Assembly (NCBI RefSeq): GCF_001949145.1
Contig: NW_019091369.1
Span: forward strand, 4,283,638 to 4,347,637
Origin: Acanthaster planci
Taxonomy: Eukaryota > Echinodermata > Asteroidea > Valvatida > Acanthasteridae
Length of the DNA: 64,000 bases
Direction: 5' to 3'
In this document: one piece after another, positions 53,501-63,309 of the stretch
Position numbering within the stretch: position 1 is the stretch's first letter
Layout of the letters: each line of letters starts with the position of its first letter
The notes under the pieces: model-generated
The model's database searches: none
Told to the model about the DNA's origin: nothing
The model's input: only the letters and a program-made list of their open reading frames with translations
Program-made: the position numbers and the translations under genes

Positions 53501-56500
53501 CTGATTGCAGCCTTTTTCATAACCATGCCGCCTGACCTCCATAATCTGTTTTGCAGTGTTGTTGGTAACCTTGTTCACGACAATGCAACGGAAGTCTTGG
53601 CGGAGCTCCCACAATACATGGCGTGCTAACGTGCTACCCCCGGCACCTGGTTGATGAAGGAGTGTCACCGAAACAATTAAACTGTCCTCAGTATTTGAAC
53701 TGTCAAGCGGTTTGCGGACCTTTTTTAGCACGTCTCCGAATCCCTTTCGCTTCAGCACGTGGCCGCAACCTTTGCGAAGCTCCATTTCTCTCTCACCCAT
53801 GGCAAAATTCCACCAGTCCACTTTGGCACCGCGGTAAAAGTTCAGCTCCTTCTTTTCAGCAAACTGTTTGAAGCCCGGATTAGATTCGTTCATATCGGTG
53901 TTTTTGCACTCATTTTTACAAAGAACTGTTATGTCATTCCATTCGTTTTTTTGTTTCTCAGACAGGAAACACTTTTCTGGCATGCGCGATGGGAGTTCGT
54001 AAGCCTCGACCTTGCTCACACCACTCATTCGCATCATAATGCGGTTGATATCTTGCCATTCCAATCCCACCACACTCCTCGCATCGATTTCAACTTTGTT
54101 GAACCACCTTTCCATAATCTCTACAAACCTTGAGTAAACACCCAAATCTTCAGCTATACATGTGATATTTTGTAGGCCTTGGAAAGATGAAGACATTTTT
54201 CTGAAAATGTCACAGACTATTCCAAGATCCTGATCAGACAGTAGCAAGAACACAATAGCAGCACGTCCTTTTGGTATAACCGAAGGCTTAGAGAAAAAGG
54301 AGATTGATGCTTCTACATCTCGACTGCGTTCTTTGTTCCACTCCCGTAAATCCATTGGAGGGCTCTCAATGGTTGGGTTGTCCTCTCGACCGTTGGCAAA
54401 AAGCCAAAGTGTCTTTTCTGGAAATCCGATGCTGTTACGTAGTTCTTCCTCTGACTCAACATTTTTAAACAAGTTTGGTTCTTGCAAAGTGACCATTCTG
54501 TCATCGTGGTAGATCTTACATAGTCCATGCGAGAGAGACTGTGAATCGAAGTCCAAGACAGTTGTCCATTTGATGGACTTGATGAATCCAAATTGTTGCC
54601 GAATATTGCCAATTTTAGAACACTCAGACGGAAGAGATGGCGCTTTATTGGCAACCAGAATAGGATAATATGACTGATCAAGTTCTCCAGACCCATCACC
54701 CGTGAGTAACATACGAAGTATGGCCTCGTAATTCTGTGCATTTTGTGATAATTGACCGATAGATTCCGTCAAGTCAGAGGGTGTTTCATGTTCTGTTTGC
54801 AAAGATGTTGGAATTGCTGGCTGTTGGCTGAGTTGCGAGGATGGATGAGATTCTGCAGCGGTAGGGATTTTTGGACTCTCCTCACTTTTTGTGAATGATG
54901 GCGCCTCATTTGTGGGAGTACCTGGGGATATGTGGGTTGTTACTGCCTTGCCAAATGGGAGGCTTTCCTTTGACTGTGGAGAATATGTAGGCAATCTGGC
55001 ATCAAAGTCACTTTCAGAGTCCCCTTCTTTAGTGGACAATGTGTATCGACTCGGTGTAATTCTGTCTTCACGTGGAACAATTATATCTGTCTCAGTGATT
55101 TCTTGGTTTCTTCTTTCTTCCTCATATCGTGTGCGTCTCTCCTCTTCATCTGCCAGTGCAACAGACATTTGATATTGAATAGTTGGTTCAGTCTTCGCCG
55201 TTTTCTTCTTCCTGACTGACTCTTCTTTCGGTCGAGACTTTGATGTCTTAGCACGAACCACAGGTTGGGATGTCTCTCCAGTGTTACGTATCGCCGACTC
55301 TTCACCAGCATCTGGTACCTGTTTACAGATATCGTGGGTTGCAGCTGTCGAAGCCACCCCATTTGACGAAGGGATCGAGTCTAACAACTTATCTCTGCAA
55401 TAAATGATTAGTCTTATGACCCCTGGTTTTAAATCAAAGTCTTCGATCAAATTCTGTTTGTCGTATATTTTCAAAATATTTCCGTCTACGCCTCCCTCAC
55501 ACAGCTTGTCTGCAACAGAACCTTTTACGCCAATACCAAGAAGCCATCGTTTCACATGCTCCTCAGTCCAATCTGACATATTTACAGGCAATTCTTGTTG
55601 GTCGGCAGGACCTGTGGTAAGACAAAAACATAAAGATCACACTTCTCATTTTTTCGTCTCGTTTTTCTTAAAATTACGCAGAATTTTATTGGTCGACAGA
55701 ATGGATTTACATTGGTATCTGGTTCGGTCTCTTTAAAGATAAATAAATTATTCAAGCCCTTAAAACGTCGTTCGAAGTGACAAGAAAATGATGTTGGCCC
55801 CACTCATGAGCGTTGCCAGGATATTTTCTGGTGGCAAAAGTACACTTTTCCGAAACGCTCTTGGAGGGCAAAGTACTCGTCATTTCTTTGGATTTCTTTG
55901 TTCTTCGGTTTGTTGTTGTTGTTGTTGTTATTGTAGTTATTGTTGTGGTGCTGAAACCTGGCCTGCGGGAATTTATTGATATTAGTATAGACACCCTTTG
56001 TATAAAATTCTGACCAACCATTATCGCAAAAAGATCAAATTCAAAAGTGGAGTCTCATAAAATGTTTGAATTTTGTTGGAAATACACAGAAAAGAAATTA
56101 TTGTGACTGTTGAATCATCAAAGACCTGTGTTGGTCCGAAATCCAACGTGTACTTGGGTATCTATGGAGTGGCTATGCTCTATTTCACACGCTCTGAAGT
56201 AACCTTGTTCCCGCTGCGCCATTTTTGTCTCCACCCGCAGGGATCATAAACTTTATTATTACGATCTCTTTGGTCTCCACCAACCTGTTAGAAACGTACG
56301 TGCTGCAAACGGGACGAGGCTGGTATTACTCAAGTTCCTGACGTCAAGTGCTTTTACCACAAATGAACTTACATAAGGCCAGTGCCGAACTAGGAGATAC
56401 GGTCAAACAAACATAATTACCACCATTATTTTCTAATTAGTTTTGCATTTTACCTTTTTGCGATTCTTTAAAGAATCTGCATCCATCCCTGTAGTCACTC

Positions 56501-59301
56501 TCGTGCATTGTCACCTTGATGGCCATGTTGCTCTTGTCTTCCGTTGTAAGTTCATCAGTAATGAGAATTTCAGTGAGCCTGTTGGCTAGCTCACCAGTGG
56601 TGTACATGTTCCATAGCTTCTCTAGACCTTCCTGACTTTTGACGTGCAAGATAAATTCCACAGACCCAAGGTTTACTTTCATCAGCTCTGAATCACATTC
56701 ACGAAAAACGTTTGTCAACAGCGTCAACATATGGGTCTTGCCATGTTGTAATACTTCACGTTTTATCATTTGATAAACGTTTTCGTTGCCCCCTTCGTCA
56801 GCTTTTCCGTTTGCCAGTACGTCGATTTTTGTTGACATCTTTTCTGTAATATTAAATTAAATTTGTTAATTTAGATCGAACGAGATGACGTTCAACCCGC
56901 GCATAAGAGCTTCGGAGAGTGTACAGTACAAATGCCCGTATCTGTGGGGACATGCAGGATGTGATAACAGAAATTAGCCATGCCAGAATCAAAACAAACA
57001 TGACATCAATCAAGATCATGATAGCTCAGTCAAGATGAAATTGAAGTGGATACGCTGTCAGAAGTAATTTACCAAAGGGGTTTTATAGGGTTGTTTTTCG
57101 AATTGGTAAAAATTTCTTGCAGCATTTAACTGAAAATTATCGACACATTCTAACCACTACTGGGTAAATATCAGTCATGTTCGACAACAATTTACCCATT
57201 TTTTCAGTTCAGAGTATACAAAATGTGTAAACTGTCAATAGTTCTAAAAGTAGTTCTACAGTACATACCGAAGTAAAATGATGAAGCATTTGCATTGCTG
57301 ATTATGATGGCGTTATTTGCAGTCTGCTGTCGGATTTGAATGTTTCCTTGCTCAAGCCTTCGTTGATCAGCGCCGAGTGCACCCGATGGAGAGGATATCG
57401 GGGATTCTGGTGAGCTCTCTTCAGCCGCTGGGACGTCCTGTGGTGTTAGGTTTCGTTCAGGTTCCTGTCGTTTTGCTGTGGAAGAAAGAAAGAGTGAAGA
57501 AAAGAAAGGAGTATTTGGTCTGCACTCATAGGCATCTAGCTATCCCCAAACAGTGCACCAATTTTCGAGTAAATCTGGAAAATAAACTGCCGTGTATATG
57601 AAACCACTTTCTCTCGCATAGAAAATTTTTTTTTCTACATTCTTATTTCATGAATATAGCGTGCCCTGTGTCTGTATCTTGTTCAGTCTGTTCCCAGTTT
57701 ATGCTCCATGCATTAAAAATAACGGTCATTTAAAATAGAAAATATCAATCCGTGTGTCACACTTAGCCAAAAACTTGGACAAAAATACTGCATGCTTCAC
57801 GCAACAATTCGTTGATGTGTCAAGTTCTTGTATCTACATGTATTATTACTTCCTCTTTTAATCAACAAATAGGCCTTTTAAACACGAATTTGGTAAAATG
57901 TTACCTGATTTTTTTTACGTCTTTTTCCACCCATTAATCCGGGCGAGAGACGCATTTCTATGGTGGCATCATTCTTGATACTATGATCAGCTATGGACAG
58001 GACATCACTGAGCTGTATAACAACATTGTAGAAACTTATGAAAACAAATAAATTTTGGTCTGTCTTTTACAGAATAAACGTAAAGAACAGTTTATGTTGT
58101 CATACCGAATGACATACACCTATATCTTATATGGTACCCTTTTAAACTCTATCATCCAGTTTTCAGCCTACTGTATTTTAGGCCCCCATTCCAAGGGAAA
58201 AAAGAACCGTCCTCAAAATTGTCTGGAACTCCCACTAACAAAAATTGAATTGTTAAAACCTGCGCCATTCAAGTGAAAGTAAGGCATGAAACCTAAAATG
58301 GTCTTGCACCACCCCAATTTAATGCTTTGTGTGATTTTAAATACGATAAAAAATGGCTTCCCTGTAAATTAAGGTCTGTCGGGCAATATTGTCTGGGACC
58401 TTCGAAAAAACACCCGAAATACTTTTCAGCCCTTCGTTACAAACTAAATCGATTATTTTGATCAGAAAACATTCTTTGAGGAGTGCGGTTTGTATGGTAC
58501 TAATTGAGAGAACGACATTAAAACAACAGAATGTTCGAATGCAAAGACAGAGCACTGGGAACTATTCATTGTAAACCTTAGTGTATGTCTGTTTTCTTTA
58601 TCAACCCACATTATCTATTTCTCATTCACCTCCAAACCTTGTCTGGTGAATAAATGTTGCTTCTCAGAATCGACACCAAGTCTCTCTTGTAGCAATCTCT
58701 TCAGATCCGCGACTGAGGTTGACGCACTCAGTTGCATACAAATAGTTGACGTTACAGGAGTAGAGATGAAGATCTGGATTTTACATGCTTTGGTGCTCTG
58801 GTTGGAACTAGGAAAATGTTTTCATTAAAATCAATTAAAATTATTCTTTGTCCTTTCTCAAAACATTTTATATTCACAGCATGCGCACGTGTTTCTAGAG
58901 CTTTCAGAAAAAAGTCAAACTTGTGCGTAAGGGATTCGAATTCAGACCTACAATTTAAGAGCCCACAATATTATGCTAGTGATAATATAAAAATTGAATT
59001 TGCATCTTTCCCTAATAATCAATCTATATTAAAGTAAATTTAATTGCTTAGCATGTATTACGCACCTGCGTTGAGACGTTTCTGCTTTTTGTGCCTTCTG
59101 GACAAGAGTCGATGTTGAAACGTTAGCCTCTGGTGAAACATCTTCACAGGGATGTTTAGTCCAAAGTATGGAAAGAAAAGCTAGTTTCTTGGACTTCCGG
59201 ACCGTTTTCGTTCTGGTGACCACCTTGGCCTGCGAGTGGTCATAGGTGACCCGGGCGACTCTCACCGCATCCTCCCAATCTGCATATGTCTTCAGAGCCA
59301 T
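50509..59301 (-). CDS. Ubl-TRADD-N-SAM-SAMD9-like STAND NTPase
   Basis: Large predicted intracellular immune or death-signalling sensor of 1953 residues. Seven coding exons join in frame: 59066-59301, 58630-58807, 57905-58012, 57269-57464, 56454-56843, 50978-55611, 50509-50628. Domain order: unassigned N-terminus (1-85), ubiquitin-like domain (about 88-170), linker with a beta-prone motif (175-240), TRADD-N-like domain (about 270-365), SAM (about 382-446), disordered region (447-660), SIR2-like region, P-loop NTPase (Walker A HQPGAGGSTLARHVLW near 1022-1037, Walker B VCVLVDDLDD near 1078-1087), TPR-like helices (about 1361-1416), OB-like segment near 1750-1860 and a C-terminal coiled coil. 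From NFYRGAKVDWWNF onward it closely parallels SAMD9/SAMD9L, which restrict poxviruses and halt translation in vertebrates. Function here is inferred. The upstream exons could also form a separate transcript, since ATG 56838 is usable. Confidence 0.8.
50912..50970 (+). repeat. SINE-like 3' tail remnant
   Basis: GGCGCTACAGAAATCCCGTA followed by an (ATT)n-type tail (CTATTATTGTTATTATTG). This resembles the GCGCTATATAAAT...(ATT)n end of many aquatic-animal SINEs. It lies just inside the last intron of the SAMD9-like gene, adjoining the splice donor. Confidence 0.5.
50978..55611 (-). other. SAM-to-OB SAMD9-like core in one 4.6 kb exon
   Basis: A single uninterrupted exon carries SAM (DWTEEHVKRWLLGIGVKG, FDLKPGVIRLIIYCRDKLL), a disordered Ser/Thr/Glu-rich stretch, and the SAMD9-type core. 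Human SAMD9 and SAMD9L also have their coding region in one exon. The exon starts right after an ACCACAG acceptor; G plus GT completes a glycine codon with the TRADD-N exon. It ends KVKTKEG, joined to the last exon, which continues a Lys/Arg/Gln-rich coiled coil (RWYQRQLDAKNDELRRALMK). Confidence 0.85.
56454..56843 (-). other. TRADD-N-like domain exon
   Basis: One exon encodes the fold-defining run GSVEFILHVKSQEGLEKLWN, then MYTTGELANRLTEILITDEL and AIKVTMHESDYRDGCRFF. The alternation of strand, long helix (LEKLWNMY..GEL), strand and acidic turn follows the N-terminal domain of TRADD, the adaptor that recruits TRAF2 to death receptors. Both exon boundaries are phase 1, so the domain is a portable cassette. 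The assignment rests on pattern, not on a profile search. Confidence 0.6.
57905..58807 (-). other. Ubiquitin-like domain split over two exons
   Basis: Exons 58630-58807 and 57905-58012 join at QGLE|LSDVL. The pattern follows ubiquitin: strand KIQIFIST, loop, strand STICMQLS, helix SVADLKRLLQERLGV, strand HLFTRQGLE, then LSDVLSIADHSIKNDATIEM and RLSPGLMGG. The C-terminal diglycine is followed by a basic stretch KRRKK. The acceptor of the first exon (CCTAG|TTCC) is fixed by frame; the nearby CCAG alternative gives a stop. Confidence 0.75.
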
Positions 59302-61927
59302 TGTGTGACGAATTCTAAAGGGATAAAGAAGATAACACAACTCTGATTGTAGATTTTTGGGGGGCAGCTGTAGTAGATACTCAAAAGTCTGCCTTACAAA
59401 AGTATGGTGCAATGATATCCTCTTTTTTGTCAAACGGTTGACTAAGCAATAATTCCTGACTCTAAGAATTAAGTTTTATTAGGACATGAGATGAGATATG
59501 TGACGTATTTTTCCACTATAAAATGTATGGATTCACACGATATGGCGGGAAAATTTGGTTCAAATTCAAACTTACTTTAAAAAAAATTTATCTGGCGGAT
59601 TCCCAGTTTTTGAGTGCAATCGATTATGAAAGTCTTCTAGTTTATATGAATCTAGATGTTATAACCAGGAAAACTCATTTTTAATAGAGATTGATAAACT
59701 TTAGCCTATTATCCACACTTTCCTGGACAACCTGGCGCTCTTAAGTCTTTTAAGGAAGACTCACTTCAGCGCATTAGTTTTTTCTGTTCAAACTGTGAGC
59801 CCTGAATTTACTCACTGAGAAAATTTCGGAGACAGGGGTTGATGCTTGTTTATTTCATGCACACAAGCAATGAATGAGCAAAGAAGAAAAAAAATAGTTT
59901 AGCAAAATCTACAAATGTGCATGACTTTTTGTGTCCAAACAAACGCAAAATTGAGGCATTTTTTGGAAATTTTGCTGATGAGTATGCACATACTCATTAG
60001 CAAAAAACCGAAATGCAGTAAAATACCCTTTAAAATGGTGAAACAAGAGTAAGGGTAACTCACACACAAAGATGCATTTTAAAAGTCACAAACAAACTGA
60101 TTGCAACTACGGTCAGTGGTTAGACTCTTAAGTGTAAGAAAATTGGTGCATATTCCTTTTAGAGACTCTAGCATTTCTTATGCATCCCCAATTAATCCAT
60201 CGGATCTACTGCTGATTTTTCTTTTGATCGGCATAAACAGGAGGGAGTAACTTCACGCACATGAACTGTCATGTTGACATTTTAGGTTCAATAAAATAAC
60301 CCCTGAACAATTGCACAGATAGCACTTTGGACCACGTGAAGAGCATTTTAAAGCCCGAAGTCTGGTTGATGATCTGTCTCAAAACACAATCGTCAAAACG
60401 TTTACATGACTCTTAAATTAATGACAAAATGCGTTATAATAGATCATGTTGTGGGGACTTACTGAAATTTAAACTAAATCTAACATTTTATCCAAAACAA
60501 AATATTCAAATTTTGTCGACGCTTACATTATGCTACAAATATATTTATTCATTCAACTGAAGGTACTTTGCTAAATTTTTAATTAACTCGAACACTGAGG
60601 CAAGTTTTTTTTTACGTAGCTTTGATATTGAAAACAAAACACTCAAAATAAAAAAACACAAGCAGATCTAGTGCATTGAAACACGATTATGGGGTTTTTT
60701 GAGGAAGTGAATTTTGAACTGAATATTGAAATGACAATCTGCTGATTGTGCTTTAAGAATTGGACTGTTAAAACACAAATAATTATTTTGCTTTTGTTTG
60801 TCTGTTTCCTTTTCATTGGTGCGGCGTTTTGCTTTAAATAGGGCTGACATTTATTGGACTGCTCGTATATTTCCGGGCTATGATCACTTGTATTTTTAAC
60901 CTAAACTGGGTGAATTTCCGCAGTGCAGCATTAAATTGTTCCTTGGAGTTAAATAATAAGCGCTTCAATAGTTAGTATACCCTTAAAATTGTGAAGGATC
61001 AATTTGAAAATATAAAGGAGCCTAATTCTGATCTCATAATCGCGTTGCCAAGTACATGTTTGTATTTGTGCGCACTGCGCTGGCGATTGCGTGCTGTGGG
61101 GAAGCACCTAGTTGATGAAATTGTACTCAGCCTTTGTTGGAGAGGGTTTAAATTTTTGACCCCATGCTGAAGTATGACATTCAGAGTAGCGTAGCCTAGG
61201 CGGGGGGGGGGGGTTATCCGAAGCAGGTTATGAGATCTTTTGGAGAACACCTTCGCTCACACCCTAAGTCTGTCTCGACCACTGACCGTCGAACAACAGT
61301 CGCAATGGCAATCACGTCAAAGGATACGGTTTCGGCGTCGAAGGCAATATTACAATGGAAGTATGGCTAAATTGCGTTTCCATCCGTTATTATGATAGCC
61401 CCAGGAAGTTGAAAAATATTTTGTGAATGGAACTCGGAGCTAACTTATGGAAAGGGGAAAGACTTCTTTAATCTCTATGCCTTGCAAACTGATTCACTTA
61501 GACAGATGTGGCATCTCGACAAACCAATTAATTTACCCCAATGTTTATCAAGTTGCAATGAGGTGCCTGTATGTTATACAAAATGTCAACGATTTGGAAA
61601 AACTGCAATGGTATTTTGAGCGTTTAATAACTATTTCGCAGTAATTTAGCAAGACTTACCAAAGCTGCTGCTTTAACTGGAGAAAAAATGGCAAACCCCT
61701 GAAAAGATTTCGTTGCTAGCCCCGTGGCCTACATGAAATCCAGGAAGTACATGTAAGCCGGGGCGGGTCAACGCGTCAAATGATTATTGGACAGTATAAG
61801 CTTAGGGGTGTGAATGAAGATGATTGGCTCACTATGTCATGTGACACGTTAAAACTGGTTCCATTTCTCTGCTGGACTGGTCCCAGTCGCTAAGTTTGGA
61901 GGACGTCCGTAGCATGTAACTCTTATT

Positions 61928-62068
61928 TACGAAAGCCCAATCGTGCCACAGACAAAAATCAGTGGAAAACTAATTCGGAAAACGAATTAGTAATTCGTAA
62001 TAACGAATTAGATACTCACTGATTTTTTTTTTTTGGGGGGGGAGCGGTGGCACGATTAGGCTTTCGTA
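61928..62068. mobile_element. Foldback/MITE-like element
   Basis: Two 22-base inverted ends with one mismatch: TACGAAAGCCCAATCGTGCC... at 61928-61949 and the complement at 62047-62068. A second nested pair (AAATCAGTG and CACTGATTT) and repeated ACGAATTA units fill the centre, followed by a T-tract and G-tract. There is no coding capacity. The flanks share CTTAT, a possible but asymmetric target duplication. Confidence 0.6.
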
Positions 62069-63075
62069 CTTATGCTACGTCGTTTAGATTAAATTTCTGT
62101 CTGTCAAGATGCAGGTGCAGACGAATTTTGAGCGTTTTTCTGGTAATTCCAGAATTTGGGTATATTTTCTTTCGTGTCCTTATCACATCTGACTTATGAC
62201 TTTGCAAGTTCAAAACACATTTTTCTAATTTCCAAGAGTGATGAACTAATGCAATTTAACTGCTTAACAAAAAGTAATAGTTTGAAATCAATTCCCGTGA
62301 TATTTCCATGTCAAATAACAAAGGCTAGGCCGGGTGTAACAGGGACACAAAAATCACTTTTGGACCCCCGGCCTCCTTTCTGAAATTACCTGTATGCGTG
62401 TCTCGCGTCTCGTTCGGCAAATTTTTGCTTATCACTAATAATGGGAAAGCCACGTAATTTACGGTCCTACATTCAATGAAATTATTGTAATTTGAAGGCA
62501 AATCAGAGAAATGACATCAAACTACGAGGAATGATAAAAGTCATTTTACTCATTGATTTTCGAACGATTCTTCAAAATTTTCGCATTCTATTTAGTTTTG
62601 GCCCGGGACTGATTTATTCCTTCATTATGCTGGGTGACGATCGAGATGTATAGAGAACAAAAATTCTGTGAACGCTGTATAGTATGAGAACTTGGCCAAC
62701 TTTCGTCCATAATCTGAGTGAGGAGTATGCACGAGTGAGCATTAGGCCCCCTACTAGTAAGCGCACGTTGTATACATTTTTTGCTCGAAAACAGTGAACT
62801 AATCCGATCAGGCGAATATAGAGACTGGTCGGGTGGAACTGGTGGTCGTTTTTTATCATTAAAAACCTGAAAACAAAGATAACAGTATACTTGAATGTAA
62901 ACAAATCCAATCCGCTTAAAGGCTTATGCTAACCTTGATCAACTCATTACAAAACAGTTATTGCAAACGACGGAGAAAATGCAAATAAAAATAATGAACA
63001 CACACAGCGAACCATGACCACTGACAGCTTCACTGTTCTAGTTATATAGCGCCCCCAATGACAGCAAGGAACCAG

Positions 63076-63132
63076 TTCGAAGCAAAGATTGTATAGCGCC
63101 GCACAGCGGCGCTATACAATCTTTGATTCGAA
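63076..63132. repeat. 57-base near-perfect hairpin
   Basis: Arms of 27 bases (63076-63102 and 63106-63132) pair with a single mismatch around a 3-base ACA loop; the inner 19 pairs are perfect (AAAGATTGTATAGCGCCGC). It lies about 95 bases upstream of a start codon on the plus strand. It could be a foldback element, a small-RNA precursor or a promoter-proximal cruciform. Confidence 0.7.
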
Positions 63133-63225
63133 GTGTGCGCGTGCGTTGATTGATATGATGTGGGCCATCTCCATGCATCATGTACATATAAACTGACTAG
63201 GCTGTGAGATTACCAGCCGACCAAA

Positions 63226-63309
63226 ATGGCAGCCTCCATGATAGTTGTATTTTTTCTTGTGGTTATCCTTCAGTTGTCCGGACATTTTATTCCTTTCGTC
63301 GTAAAACAA
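63226..63309 (+). CDS. First coding exon of an unidentified membrane or secreted protein (partial)
   Basis: ATG in good context (AAAATGGC) opens 28 codons, MAASMIVVFFLVVILQLSGH and then FIPFVVKQ, followed at once by a strong donor GTAAGTAAG (phase 0). The hydrophobic stretch at residues 5-17 reads as a signal peptide or signal-anchor. The remaining exons lie beyond the window or were not recognised in 63310-64000. No family can be assigned. Confidence 0.5.

Larger units (their letters stand above)
59302..63225. other. Intergenic region upstream of the SAMD9-like gene
   Basis: A 5' UTR acceptor (CCCTTTAG) of the SAMD9-like gene lies 13 bases before its ATG, so at least one non-coding first exon should be located further right. 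The rest is A/T-rich with a G11 run at about 61202-61212, a foldback element (61928-62068) and a long hairpin (63076-63132). No coding exon was recognised; the open frame at 60999-61250 (-) lacks support. Confidence 0.4.

Noticed and set aside
60999-61250. 83-codon frame on the minus strand
   Set aside because: Crosses an 11-base G run, lacks splice context and a known domain. It may be part of an unidentified repeat, but I cannot support a gene.
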